Shown in pieces: positions 26,616 through 34,377 of a stretch of 64,000 bases of DNA. The stretch is from positions 457,545 to 521,544 of the forward strand of contig JAEPOO010000002.1 of the NCBI GenBank assembly GCA_017642855.1, written 5' to 3'. Source of the stretch: Pseudomonadales bacterium (GTDB taxonomy: Bacteria > Pseudomonadota > Gammaproteobacteria > Pseudomonadales > Azotimanducaceae). A program made the position numbers and the translations under genes. Under the pieces are notes generated by a model that was given only the letters and a program-made list of their open reading frames with translations, was not told the origin of the DNA and did not search any database. How positions within the stretch are numbered: position 1 is the stretch's first letter; each line of letters opens with the position of its first letter.

Positions 26616-27752
26616 TCAGAGCGAGTAAGGGGACAGCAGTCCGGCTCTGGCCGCTTCGATGATCACTTCGTTCACATAGGTAGACTTCGCGATTTCGAGA
26701 ATTTCTTCGTAGATTGCACGAGCTTGTTCACGATTTTGTGCAAGATCGTTCAGCTGTCCATCGGTCAGCTTGTGCCAGGCGACACTCCAGCCCGGCAGCT
26801 CGTCTGCAGAAACCTCAAAGACCTTATCGGTTTCCGCGAAGGTCGCATTGGCCAGGTCCACCTGCTTAAGTCCCATGTACGCCCGAACCAGCCAGATTTT
26901 GGCAAGACTCAGATCCGGCTCGATGGGTGGTGTGTCGCTGTCGAGGTAGGCACTGACGGCGTTTAAGGTGCCTTCGTAGTCATCCTGCATCATAAGCACG
27001 GATATCAGGCGAAGCTGAAAACGTTTGTTTTCGGGATACAGGCCCACCAGGTTTTGCAGTTGTGCCTGGGCTTCTGTTCGCAGCGCGGGATCTTCTAGCA
27101 GCAAGGTGGCATAGATGTATTTGGCGACATCTTTGTACTGATTTCCCTCTGCGATGACGTCTCGTAGATACGGCAGGCTTTTTTCGGAGTTACCTGAAGG
27201 TACAAACCACAGGAGTCTGCTGAACATCTTGATAAAGGGGGGTAGATTGTCTGCGACATAGTAGGAAACCCCCAGGTGCATCTTTGCGTCTACTAATGAC
27301 GGATCTCCTGCGAGCGCCTTCTCCAGATATTCGATACTGGCGGTGCCGGCACGGCCGGCTTTGTAATAGTTGCCCTTGAGTCCATGGTAGTAGGCGAGAG
27401 CAAAGTTTGCCTGACCGCAGTAATAATTCGGCAGGGCTGCTCGTGGATGTTCGTCCAGTCGTGGCTCACACCAGTTTATGGTTGCGTTGGCATGACGAAC
27501 GAGCGCTGCGTCGTAGCTGGTGTCCGTCTCATCCCAAGTGAGATGGGTAATGATGGTATTGAGCGCAAAGAGGTGACCAACTGGCGTATCGAACTCTGAT
27601 AACAGTCTGTGCTCAATTTTTGCAGCATCTACGAAGTGACCCTGCAGGCGAAGCAAGGTGCCTTCGCGCTCGAGTGCAAGATAGTCAGCCTCTCCCAGAG
27701 CGTGCGCTGGCATCAGCAAAGCCAAGAGAAGCAATGAGATTCCCGGTTTCAT
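26616..27752 (-). CDS. Exported helical-repeat (TPR-like) protein
   Basis: A 378-residue secreted protein of helical repeats. The signal peptide is KPGISLLLLALLMPAHALG from ATG 27752. The mature protein has TPR-like pairs such as YLEKALAGDPSLVDAKMHLGVSYYVA (residues about 180-205), YIYATLLLEDPALRTEAQAQLQN and KIWLVRAYMGLKQVDLANATF. A TTG at 27839 in the same frame would add 29 residues encoded partly by a 12-bp tandem repeat; ATG 27752 gives a better signal peptide. It and the glycosyltransferase form an operon. The role is probably in envelope protein interaction, but no partner can be named. Confidence 0.72.
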   Translation of the reverse strand: MKPGISLLLLALLMPAHALGEADYLALEREGTLLRLQGHFVDAAKIEHRLLSEFDTPVGHLFALNTIITHLTWDETDTSYDAALVRHANATINWCEPRLDEHPRAALPNYYCGQANFALAYYHGLKGNYYKAGRAGTASIEYLEKALAGDPSLVDAKMHLGVSYYVADNLPPFIKMFSRLLWFVPSGNSEKSLPYLRDVIAEGNQYKDVAKYIYATLLLEDPALRTEAQAQLQNLVGLYPENKRFQLRLISVLMMQDDYEGTLNAVSAYLDSDTPPIEPDLSLAKIWLVRAYMGLKQVDLANATFAETDKVFEVSADELPGWSVAWHKLTDGQLNDLAQNREQARAIYEEILEIAKSTYVNEVIIEAARAGLLSPYSL

Positions 27753-27753
27753 G

Positions 27754-27789
27754 CCCAGTTTTATTCCCAGTTTTATTCCCAGTTTCTTT
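27754..27789 (+). repeat. 12-bp tandem repeat at the start of the TPR-like gene
   Basis: Three copies of a 12-base unit CCCAGTTTTATT occupy 27754-27765, 27766-27777 and, with changes, 27778-27789. On the minus strand each reads as K-L-G-I in the frame of the TPR-like gene, just before its preferred ATG. Twelve is a multiple of three, so changes in copy number would not shift the frame. It may tune the translation start region. Confidence 0.75.
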
Positions 27790-27856
27790 ATCCAGTTTTG
27801 AGGGGCGCATCCTACCCGTTCAGGCGGGTAAAGTGTCAATGGTGCGCCTGGACAGA

Positions 27857-28903
27857 TCAGCTGGTCAGACGATTGACGGCCTGCTCCGACAGCGTCAGTG
27901 CGCCATCGATACGGCTGCGCATGTGCTCAAGGTCAACGCCCTCAGAACTCTTCTTGCCTTCCATGTATCGCGCATACACACCATGGACGATACAAGCAGA
28001 CTTCCAGCGATTGTATCCGGTGTAGTAATCGAGGTTTGAGAGATCACGACCGGTTCGCTCCGCGTATCTCGTCGCCATCTCCTGCCGGGTTGGATAACCG
28101 GGTACATTCGTGGCTGCATCGTCCGCAATGGGAATCATGTCTGCTGGATCAGGAAAGAAGTTAAGTGCATAAGCCAGATCGGCGAGCGGGTCGCCTAAAG
28201 TGGATATCTCCCAGTCAACGACCGCGGCGATCGTGGAATCCGGTGCCGTCAGACAGTTATGGAATCCATAATCACCGTGAACCACACGAATGGGGCCCTG
28301 ATCCGGCAGGTTGTTCAGGAAGAACGCCTGCAACTCATGCGCTCTCGGGTCGTCATAGTCCGCACCCTCGATGGATGACGTCCAAGATCGATACCAGGTT
28401 TTCAGTTGTCGCCCGACGTAGCTGTCCCGTTTACCCAGATCCCCCAAGCCAATGTCATCAGGGTCGAGAGAATGCAGATCTGCGAGAACATCCACAAACG
28501 AGTTGGCCTGTGCCTTGCGGCGCTCTTCCGGTACCCATGCCCGAGTTTCCTCATTGTTGTAAAGAGGCCGCCCGTTGATGCAGCCCATGACATAAAACCA
28601 GGCGCCGGTGACATCCGGGCTTTCGCAGAAACCCAGGGCTTCCGGGACGGGCACAGGGGTCGGTCCCAGTGCAGAAATGAGAGCCCATTCACGGCTCATA
28701 TCGTGGGCTTTTGGCAACAGCTGCCCCTGCGGCGGTCGTCGGATAACGGCCTCTTTGCCATGCTGGTCCTCCAGCCGATAAGTCAGATTGGAGTGACCGC
28801 CTTCCAGGCGAGTCCACTGAAAAGGCGGCGTCAGGCTGGGTATGTGCGCTTTAATCCAGGCTTCGACAGCATCGACCTGGTATCCCTCTGGGGCTTCTGT
28901 CAT
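27857..28903 (-). CDS. APH-fold phosphotransferase (ACAD10/11 N-domain-like)
   Basis: A 348-residue kinase-like protein of the APH family. The nucleotide-binding region SNLTYRLEDQHGKEAVIRRPP, the catalytic loop HGDYGFHNCL near residue 220 and the metal motif VVDWEISTLGDPLADLAY are all present. The sequence style, with RRPPQGQLLPKAHDMSREW, matches the kinase domain fused to acyl-CoA dehydrogenases in ACAD10/11, which phosphorylate 4-hydroxyacyl-CoAs. With three acyl-CoA dehydrogenases in the window, a role in hydroxy-fatty acid degradation is a fair inference. No dehydrogenase domain is fused here. Confidence 0.88.
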   Translation of the reverse strand: MTEAPEGYQVDAVEAWIKAHIPSLTPPFQWTRLEGGHSNLTYRLEDQHGKEAVIRRPPQGQLLPKAHDMSREWALISALGPTPVPVPEALGFCESPDVTGAWFYVMGCINGRPLYNNEETRAWVPEERRKAQANSFVDVLADLHSLDPDDIGLGDLGKRDSYVGRQLKTWYRSWTSSIEGADYDDPRAHELQAFFLNNLPDQGPIRVVHGDYGFHNCLTAPDSTIAAVVDWEISTLGDPLADLAYALNFFPDPADMIPIADDAATNVPGYPTRQEMATRYAERTGRDLSNLDYYTGYNRWKSACIVHGVYARYMEGKKSSEGVDLEHMRSRIDGALTLSEQAVNRLTS

Positions 28904-28986
28904 GGCTCTATCCGCTCATGGGGCTTATTTCGACAGGTGAATGTAGCAAAAAACTCGTGGAAAAAAAGCAGAAGCACGAAAACGGG

Positions 28987-29012
28987 CCGAGAGCGTCTTG
29001 CGACGCTCTCGG
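28987..29012 (-). terminator. Probable transcription terminator after the phasin gene
   Basis: An 11-base perfect stem at 28987-28997 and 29002-29012 with a four-base loop (TTGC as written). On the minus strand it is followed by GCCCGTTTTCG, a weak T-run. It lies about 113 bases beyond the phasin stop and before the APH kinase start. It may end the phasin transcript; the T-run is short, so a different role for the hairpin is possible. Confidence 0.45.
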
Positions 29013-29124
29013 GAAGGATTATATCGGCAACAGTTGTTCAGCGGCAGCGCCCTGTGATGATCCCAGCGCACCTGCCGGGGGGAGCCATCAGGTCAAATGA
29101 CAAGATAAGACACAATCAGCGAGC

Positions 29125-29439
29125 TTACTCTTTACCGCCAGGCAGGAAGGCTGAACGATACGCCTCACCAACCTGTTCCCAAGCTTCGCGGACCAGGTTG
29201 GACGTGGTTTGCACGTCGTGCTGATAGTTCTGCCAGTAGGCTTCCAGGGCCTCACGCTGAAGTTCCGCGAATCCCTGGGGATCCGTCACTTGAGCCATGC
29301 GCTCTGAATATTCGCGTGAGCTTTGCATGAACCTTTCCAGATTTTTCTGTTGAACTTCGGTGAGCTTGGTCAGGGTTTCCGTCTGGATCTCGAACAATTG
29401 ATTGCCAAGCTTGTTGGCATTTTCGATGGGATTTGACAT
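29125..29439 (-). CDS. Phasin family protein
   Basis: A 104-residue helical protein with the phasin pattern: NANKLGNQLFEIQTETLTKLTEVQQKNLERFMQ, YSERM and REALEAYWQNYQHDVQTTSNLVREAWEQV. Phasins coat polyhydroxyalkanoate granules. The length is at the short end of the family. It lies near PHA synthase genes, which start about 2.3 kb to the right on the same strand, with a divergent GST and a GNAT-like gene between. An AGGACG ribosome binding site precedes the ATG. A highly expressed single gene is likely. Confidence 0.82.
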   Translation of the reverse strand: MSNPIENANKLGNQLFEIQTETLTKLTEVQQKNLERFMQSSREYSERMAQVTDPQGFAELQREALEAYWQNYQHDVQTTSNLVREAWEQVGEAYRSAFLPGGKE

Positions 29440-29478
29440 GGTCTGCGTCCTGTAGATCTCTGATTGAGGGCGTAGTCA

Positions 29479-30162
29479 ATGTATCAGCTTTACATAGCCA
29501 ACAAAAATTACTCTTCCTGGTCGCTCAGACCCTGGGTGCTTATGCAGACGCTGGGTATTGAATTTGAGGAGTGTATGGAAGGATTTGAGTCAGCGGACAA
29601 TTTTGAGAAGTTTCGTAAGTTTTCACCCTCAGGCACAGTGCCCTGTTTGCAGGATGGTGACCTGACCGTCTGGGATTCACTGGCCATCGCTGAATACCTG
29701 GCGGAGACACATCAAGAAGTTTGGCCGGAAGATATTAAAGCCCGTACTTTCGCCCGCTGTGTGACAGCGGAGATGCACAGCAGTTTTTCGCATCTCAGAA
29801 ACCTCTGTCCGATGAACTGCGCGATCACGGTAGATATGCATGAGATCAGTGCTGGCCTTCAAAGAAACCTGGACCGAATCGGTGAAATCTTCGTATCTGG
29901 CATCGAAACCTTTGGCGGACCCTTCCTTGCAGGTGACAAATTCAGCGCGGCGGATGCGTTCTTCTGCCCCGTCGCATTTCGGGTGCGGTCCTATCAGCTG
30001 CCGTTACCGGCGATTGCCCTCAGTTACTGCGAACGCCTCCTTGCGCTACCGGCGATGCAGGCGTGGGATGAAGCAGGTGTGAATGAATCCTGGAAAGAGG
30101 AAGCCCATGAAGAGGAAGCCGCTGCTGCTGGCAAAATTGTTTGGGATCGTCGATCTTCCTGA
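29479..30162 (+). CDS. Glutathione S-transferase
   Basis: A 227-residue cytosolic GST. The N-terminal thioredoxin-like domain begins YQLYIANKNYSSWSLRPWVLM, where Tyr or Ser in NKNYSSWS is the likely glutathione-activating residue, and SGTVPCLQDGDLTVWDSLAIAEYLAE contains the cis-proline and Ser contact. The C-terminal domain is all helical (SAADAFFCPVAFRV). Such GSTs act in detoxification, peroxide reduction or isomerisation. It is divergent from the phasin, 39 bases apart, and convergent with the GNAT-like gene. Confidence 0.9.
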   Translation: MYQLYIANKNYSSWSLRPWVLMQTLGIEFEECMEGFESADNFEKFRKFSPSGTVPCLQDGDLTVWDSLAIAEYLAETHQEVWPEDIKARTFARCVTAEMHSSFSHLRNLCPMNCAITVDMHEISAGLQRNLDRIGEIFVSGIETFGGPFLAGDKFSAADAFFCPVAFRVRSYQLPLPAIALSYCERLLALPAMQAWDEAGVNESWKEEAHEEEAAAAGKIVWDRRSS

Positions 30163-30172
30163 ATGGATCTTG

Positions 30173-30784
30173 TTAGAAAGCTTCGTCGAGACCGTAGGCC
30201 TGCATCATACCGCTGACGCCAGCGACGTCATGACTCATGATCAGCAGATCATGTTTTTCACCAGAAGGGTCTTTGACGTGATCGCGGAATAAAGCTTCGG
30301 AGCGAAAGCCCATTTCTTCCAGCACATTTATGGCAGCGCCCTGATCAAGCAGCATCCTGACCGTCAACTTTTCCAGTTCCAGGCTGAGACCGATCAGGAA
30401 ACTTTCCTGGATGAGTTCCCGTCCAAGTCCGATGTCCCGGGCGTCAGGGTGCACCAGGATTCTGAGTTCACCGACGTGGGGTGACCAGGAGTGCTCGTCT
30501 TTCACCACAGCGGTGGTGCCGATGATTTCATCGCCGCGAGAAGCAGCGATGGTGATAATATCTCCTGCCTCGACGCTGCGAGACCAGGCCTCTAGCACTT
30601 TCGGTTCACGGATATCTCGACTCAGGAAGAGCAGATCTTTTTCGGGCAGGGCTGTCGTAAATTTCTGGAGCGGCTCTGTTTCCAGCGAACTGGCGATTTC
30701 CAGCGTAACTTCTTCACCCTGGCAGTCGATGGTCTTTGGATATCTGTCTTGCAACTTCTTCAAACTGAACGCTCCGCCAGCCAT
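30173..30784 (-). CDS. GNAT-like acetyltransferase
   Basis: A 203-residue protein with a GNAT fold in its second half. The core is IGTTAVVKDEHSWSPHVGELRILVHPDARDIGLGRELIQESF, with R-D-I-G-L-G as the acetyl-CoA loop, then MLLDQGAAINVLEEMGFRSEALFRDHVKD. The first 60 residues are less clear. Its ATG lies inside the end of the PHA synthase gene (25-base overlap), so it is translated with it. An acetyltransferase at this place in a PHA operon is unusual; the substrate may be a protein or a small metabolite. Confidence 0.75.
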   Translation of the reverse strand: MAGGAFSLKKLQDRYPKTIDCQGEEVTLEIASSLETEPLQKFTTALPEKDLLFLSRDIREPKVLEAWSRSVEAGDIITIAASRGDEIIGTTAVVKDEHSWSPHVGELRILVHPDARDIGLGRELIQESFLIGLSLELEKLTVRMLLDQGAAINVLEEMGFRSEALFRDHVKDPSGEKHDLLIMSHDVAGVSGMMQAYGLDEAF

Positions 30785-31827
30785 GCATTAACAGGTGGCC
30801 ACATTCTTCTCATGGCATTGGGTCCCGCGATCAGGCTGACGTGACCACCTTTGAGCACCAGTTCCTGCCTATCTTCCGAACCAACGAGATCCAGTAGTGG
30901 CTTCGTCGCTTCGTAGGGTGCGATGTGATCGTGTTCTGCCATGACCGCCATCAGTGGAATCGTGACGTTCTTCAAATTGGCAACGTTGCCACGCTGCTTC
31001 AGCTCACCTTTGAAAAACTTGTTTTCCCACATTAATTCCCTTGTGCAGTCTCGGTGATACTCGCCGGGTAAAGGCAAAGTCTCATCTCCCCAGCGCTGAA
31101 ACGCACGATAATTTGTTACGAAATCATCGTTCCACAATTGGTCCCATAATCGCATTTGCCCGGCACTTCGCTGAGCGGGTCTCAACATCTCGAATGAATT
31201 GCTGATGAACTCGGCGGGGATAATGCCCAGGGTGTCGACCATGTTGTCCAGGTCCATGTACTCCTCGTTCGACCAAAGTCGAAACAGACCCATCTGGTGC
31301 ATGTCGATTGGTGTCGTCAGACAAACGAGATTCTTGAGCGGTCCGGCAGGATGGGTAGATGCGTAAATCAGTGAGAGTACGCCACCCTGACAATAGCCAA
31401 TGATATTAACGTCGGCCTCACCGCTCGTTTCCTGTACGGCCTCGATGCACATGGGGAGAAAACCCTGTGTATAGTCTTCAAGACCCAGGCCTCTTTCCTG
31501 CATGACGGGTGGTGCCCAGTCGAGCATGAACACATCGAAGCCTTCTTTTAGGAGGTACTCGACCATGCTTTGTCCCGGCAGGATGTCGAACAGGTAACCT
31601 TTGTTGGTCGTCGCCATCACAATCAGCAGCGGAATCCGGTAAACCTCTTCTACCATGGGTTCATAGTGATAGAGACGCATGGTGCCCTGTTCGAGAATGA
31701 CATCTTTGGGGGTAAGGCCGACAGCGGCGGAGCCGGATCTGACGTAATCAATACCTTTGATGCTTCGCTGTATGGTCTTGTCGACCATGTCCCGCATCTG
31801 GCTGGTGAGCTGTGTCTGGTCGCTCAT
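30760..31827 (-). CDS. phaC: Poly(3-hydroxyalkanoate) synthase, class III-like PhaC
   Basis: A 355-residue PHA synthase, which polymerises (R)-3-hydroxyacyl-CoA. The lipase-like box is GYCQGGV with Cys as the nucleophile (residue about 147), and the other catalytic residues are the Asp in AEHDHIAP and the His in GGHVSLIAGPNA. At 355 residues it matches the short PhaC of class III/IV enzymes, which need a second subunit, rather than the 560-residue class I/II. The ATG overlaps the stop of the PhaE-like gene (ATGA). Its 3' end overlaps the GNAT gene by 25 bases. Confidence 0.95.
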   Translation of the reverse strand: MSDQTQLTSQMRDMVDKTIQRSIKGIDYVRSGSAAVGLTPKDVILEQGTMRLYHYEPMVEEVYRIPLLIVMATTNKGYLFDILPGQSMVEYLLKEGFDVFMLDWAPPVMQERGLGLEDYTQGFLPMCIEAVQETSGEADVNIIGYCQGGVLSLIYASTHPAGPLKNLVCLTTPIDMHQMGLFRLWSNEEYMDLDNMVDTLGIIPAEFISNSFEMLRPAQRSAGQMRLWDQLWNDDFVTNYRAFQRWGDETLPLPGEYHRDCTRELMWENKFFKGELKQRGNVANLKNVTIPLMAVMAEHDHIAPYEATKPLLDLVGSEDRQELVLKGGHVSLIAGPNAMRRMWPPVNAWLAERSV

Positions 31828-32201
31828 GCAGCGCCTCCACCACTTTCCTTTGTTGGCGGTTTCCTGGTCCGTTTGGGGCCGACTTTCTTGGCACCACCCT
31901 GAGGACTTGCGCTCGCTTTACTGAGCATTTTTTCAATGCGTGTCAGACGCGCGTCCATTTCCCGAAGTTGTTCGCTTACGGTTATCACATCATCTCGACT
32001 GGGCATATTGAAATTAGCTAACTGTTTGGCCATGGCTTCAGAAAAGTTCTTCTGAAACTCCAACTGCGCTTTTTGCCACTGGTTGATGGAACGCGAGAAT
32101 TCATCGGTGCCCATGACCTGGTTCGAGAATTCGTTGAATTGTCGTTCCCACGTGGTCACCAGTTCGGAAAAGTCCTGCATGCTAGGTGGTTTGTCAGCCA
32201 T
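31824..32201 (-). CDS. Short PhaE-like PHA synthase subunit
   Basis: A 125-residue helical protein directly upstream of phaC, so by position the second subunit of the synthase. It contains ELVTTWERQFNEFSNQVMGTDEFS, QWQKAQLEFQKNFSEAM and the C-terminal coiled segment LREMDARLTRIEKMLSK, like the end of PhaE or PhaR, then a basic tail (KKVGPKRTRKPPTK). Typical PhaE is about 350 residues, so this one is much shorter; PhaR is about 200. The start is ATG 32201 with AGGAG before it. An alternative reading is a second phasin. Its promoter lies near the dyad at 32227-32251. Confidence 0.78.
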   Translation of the reverse strand: MADKPPSMQDFSELVTTWERQFNEFSNQVMGTDEFSRSINQWQKAQLEFQKNFSEAMAKQLANFNMPSRDDVITVSEQLREMDARLTRIEKMLSKASASPQGGAKKVGPKRTRKPPTKESGGGAA

Positions 32202-32226
32202 TTCAGTCTCCTGAGAGAGTGGTTGA

Positions 32227-32251
32227 TGTAGTGTAACGCGGTTACACTGCA
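32227..32251. promoter_or_regulatory. 25-bp dyad between phaE-phaC and the MaoC pair
   Basis: A symmetric site with central arms GTGTAAC and GTTACAC around GCG; counting outer bases, 10 of 11 pairs over 25 bases match. It lies in the 53-base gap between two divergent starts (32201 and 32255), three bases before the latter. A TetR-like or similar dimeric regulator could control both units through one site. It overlaps the place expected for the promoter or ribosome binding site of the MaoC pair, so binding would repress. Confidence 0.6.
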
Positions 32252-32254
32252 AGT

Positions 32255-32698
32255 ATGAACCTGCCAGATGAATCTGCAATAAAGAACATCATCGGACACG
32301 AGTTTCCTGGCGGAGATTATGCCATTGCTCACTGGGAAAATTTCCTTCTGACCGAATGCACAGGTGCCGAGGCATTGCCCGATGGCCTCGCGCATCCCGT
32401 TTCCTTGTTTCATGTGCCTATTCTTGGTGCAGGAACGTCGATCGGTGAAATGTTTGAGCTTGGCCAGGCAACCTCAGAGTTTTCTATTGGAATCGAAAGC
32501 TATGATTGGCAGATCTATCAGTCTCTCAGGGAAGAGCTGAACTACCAGATTTCCGGCTCGGTCGTGAGTGCTGAGCGCCGTGAGCATGAGGATGGTCGGA
32601 TTTTTGATCGCATCGCATTCCAGTTTGATCTGGCGCATCAGGGTCAGGCCGTCGCGCGAACCACGATTGTCTGGCACTACAATCGAGGTGTGAGATGA
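32255..32698 (+). CDS. Hot-dog dehydratase subunit, FAS1/MaoC N-domain-like
   Basis: A 147-residue protein with a hot-dog fold. HPVSLFHVPILGAGTSIGEMFELG and YQISGSVVSAERREHEDGRIFDRIAFQFDLAHQGQAVARTTIVWHY fit the N-terminal half of fused MaoC dehydratases. It lacks the D-x-N-P-x-H catalytic motif. Its stop overlaps the start of the next gene (ATGA), which carries that motif, so the two likely form one heterodimeric hydratase. The start codon follows a dyad with no clear ribosome binding site. Confidence 0.78.
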   Translation: MNLPDESAIKNIIGHEFPGGDYAIAHWENFLLTECTGAEALPDGLAHPVSLFHVPILGAGTSIGEMFELGQATSEFSIGIESYDWQIYQSLREELNYQISGSVVSAERREHEDGRIFDRIAFQFDLAHQGQAVARTTIVWHYNRGVR

Positions 32699-33096
32699 GC
32701 GTAGAGCCAGGGTTTGAAATTCCGTCATGGGAAATGCCGTCCGTCTCCCGGGAACGCATGCGTACGATGGCGGCGATTCTTCGAGACCCCAATCCCGTGC
32801 ACTGGGATCACGAGTTGTGTAATTCGTTGCCGCTCGGCATCGGAAAACGAACCATCAATCAGGGGCCCCTTGGGCTGAGTTATATGATCAACATGCTGCA
32901 TGCGTGGGCCGGTCCAGAAAGCGTGCGCCGGGTTTTTATGACTTTTCCCAAAATTGTGCTCAGCGAAGATGCGGTCACTGCAAAGGGGGTCGTAACTGCT
33001 GTCCTGGATAATCATGTTGTGGAGTGTGATATCTGGCTTGAGCGAGCGGGTGAGAGGCTGCTCGAGGGCAAAGCCACCGTTCAGCTCGACAACTGA
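32695..33096 (+). CDS. MaoC-like hydratase subunit with catalytic motif
   Basis: A 133-residue hot-dog protein with the hydratase-2 motif RDPNPVHWDHEL (Asp and His, residue about 32-40) and NQGPLGLSYMINML. MaoC hydratases add water to trans-2-enoyl-CoA to form (R)-3-hydroxyacyl-CoA, the substrate of PHA synthase. With its partner immediately upstream this is a split form, as in the ChsH1/ChsH2 enzymes of steroid degradation. Its place divergent to phaE-phaC suggests a PhaJ-like supply role, which is inference. Nothing clear lies in the 184 bases after it. Confidence 0.85.
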   Translation: MSVEPGFEIPSWEMPSVSRERMRTMAAILRDPNPVHWDHELCNSLPLGIGKRTINQGPLGLSYMINMLHAWAGPESVRRVFMTFPKIVLSEDAVTAKGVVTAVLDNHVVECDIWLERAGERLLEGKATVQLDN

Positions 33097-33280
33097 TGTC
33101 GGGCCCACACTTTTCGTCGAGAGAGCGCTGCGCTGAGACTTTGCACTTCGGTGCTTTGGTGTCCTCGAACATCATAGCGAGGCAAAGTTTGACGTTGGTG
33201 AGCGAAAAGCTGGGTGACATCGCGGACATCGCAGTGCTCGAATCCGCGAGAACCGTCATTGAATGGTGGCTTATCCAGAG

Positions 33281-34324
33281 TCAGGGGCGAATGTGTTTTA
33301 TCTCGTCACTGTTTGAGGGCAGTTCAAACCAGTCGCCATCGTCAGTCACGACGTAGTTGTCCGGTAGATTCCTTTCGAAAAACTTCCTTTGAACGATAGT
33401 GGCTGGCACAGGCACCAGGTGATAGTAGCCGACCATACCGATGTCGACCTTGTCATTCAGTTCAATCAGAGACTGAACGGAAGCATGGTAATCCGTGACA
33501 TCGTACAAGATCTTCGATAGACGAGTGAGCTCTGCCTGTTCTGCGGCTTCAGCCATGCCGGTGACCAAAGGCAGCGATAAAGCATCGTGTAATAAGAGGT
33601 CTGCACCTTGGCTCGCAATCGCAGTGACGGGTGTGACGTTACTGTCACCTGAGATCACCACGCTCCTGCCTCGATATTCCACGCGGTAACCGAGTGCAGG
33701 TGACGCTGGGTGATGTTCTGCGATGTAAGCCTTGATCGACAGATCACCATCTTCCAGAACGGTCGCTTCATCGATGGTTTCGTGGCGCAAGATACCAAGA
33801 TGTTCCGGTAGTAGTTCTTCTCCATGGTGCGTCATGCGATAGCCACGATCCAGCGCGTACGTGTCGTTGATGCCTTTAACCACGGCTCTTACACCTTTAG
33901 GGCCGAATATCTTTAATGGTTCTGGTCTGCCTCTCACCCAACTGGCGAGGTTGACTTCATAGAGCTCCGCGATATGGTCCGAGTGAAAGTGGGTCAGCAG
34001 TACACCCTGCAATCGTTGCACCGGCAGATTAGCTCTTTGTATCTCTTCGGCGGCACCGGCGCCAACGTCAATCAGATAAAAGTGTGATGGCGTGAGAATC
34101 GCAACACAGGCCTGAGCACGTCCTAGACCTAGTGGAGATGCGGTACCGCACATAAACACCCTTAAACCGTCGGGGTTAGGTATGCCGCCGGTATTCTGCC
34201 GCATCAAAGCACGGACCATCTGGTCCTGTGCAGTATCCTGCATGCCTTCAAACTCGAGTGAGTAACGCAGAAGTGCACTAAGAATAATCAGTGCGGCGAC
34301 GAGGTAGAGTAGGAACTTTTTCAT
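33281..34324 (-). CDS. Exported metallo-beta-lactamase-fold hydrolase
   Basis: A 347-residue MBL-fold enzyme of the RNase Z/AtsA-like group. An N-terminal hydrophobic segment (KKFLLYLVAALIILSALL) targets or anchors it at the membrane. The metal motif LLTHFHSDHIAEL has H-x-H-x-D-H, and later ligands are in ISGDSN and MVGYYHLVP. The start is ATG 34324, with CGGAGAT seven bases before it. Being exported, it is unlikely to process tRNA; an ester, sulfate or lactone substrate fits better. It follows the DsbA-like gene after 53 bases. Confidence 0.85.
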   Translation of the reverse strand: MKKFLLYLVAALIILSALLRYSLEFEGMQDTAQDQMVRALMRQNTGGIPNPDGLRVFMCGTASPLGLGRAQACVAILTPSHFYLIDVGAGAAEEIQRANLPVQRLQGVLLTHFHSDHIAELYEVNLASWVRGRPEPLKIFGPKGVRAVVKGINDTYALDRGYRMTHHGEELLPEHLGILRHETIDEATVLEDGDLSIKAYIAEHHPASPALGYRVEYRGRSVVISGDSNVTPVTAIASQGADLLLHDALSLPLVTGMAEAAEQAELTRLSKILYDVTDYHASVQSLIELNDKVDIGMVGYYHLVPVPATIVQRKFFERNLPDNYVVTDDGDWFELPSNSDEIKHIRP

Positions 34325-34377
34325 GCGAGATCTCCGGTAACGCAAAAGATGTTACAGGGATTAATTAATGCTTTCCA

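Noticed and set aside
28918-29100. A 60-codon frame between the APH kinase and the phasin gene
   Set aside because: It runs through the hairpin thought to be a terminator and shows no protein-like pattern.
32975-33356. Small open frames on both strands after the MaoC pair
   Set aside because: They overlap the MaoC gene or the metallo-beta-lactamase gene, lack a good ribosome binding site and show no domain or signal peptide.
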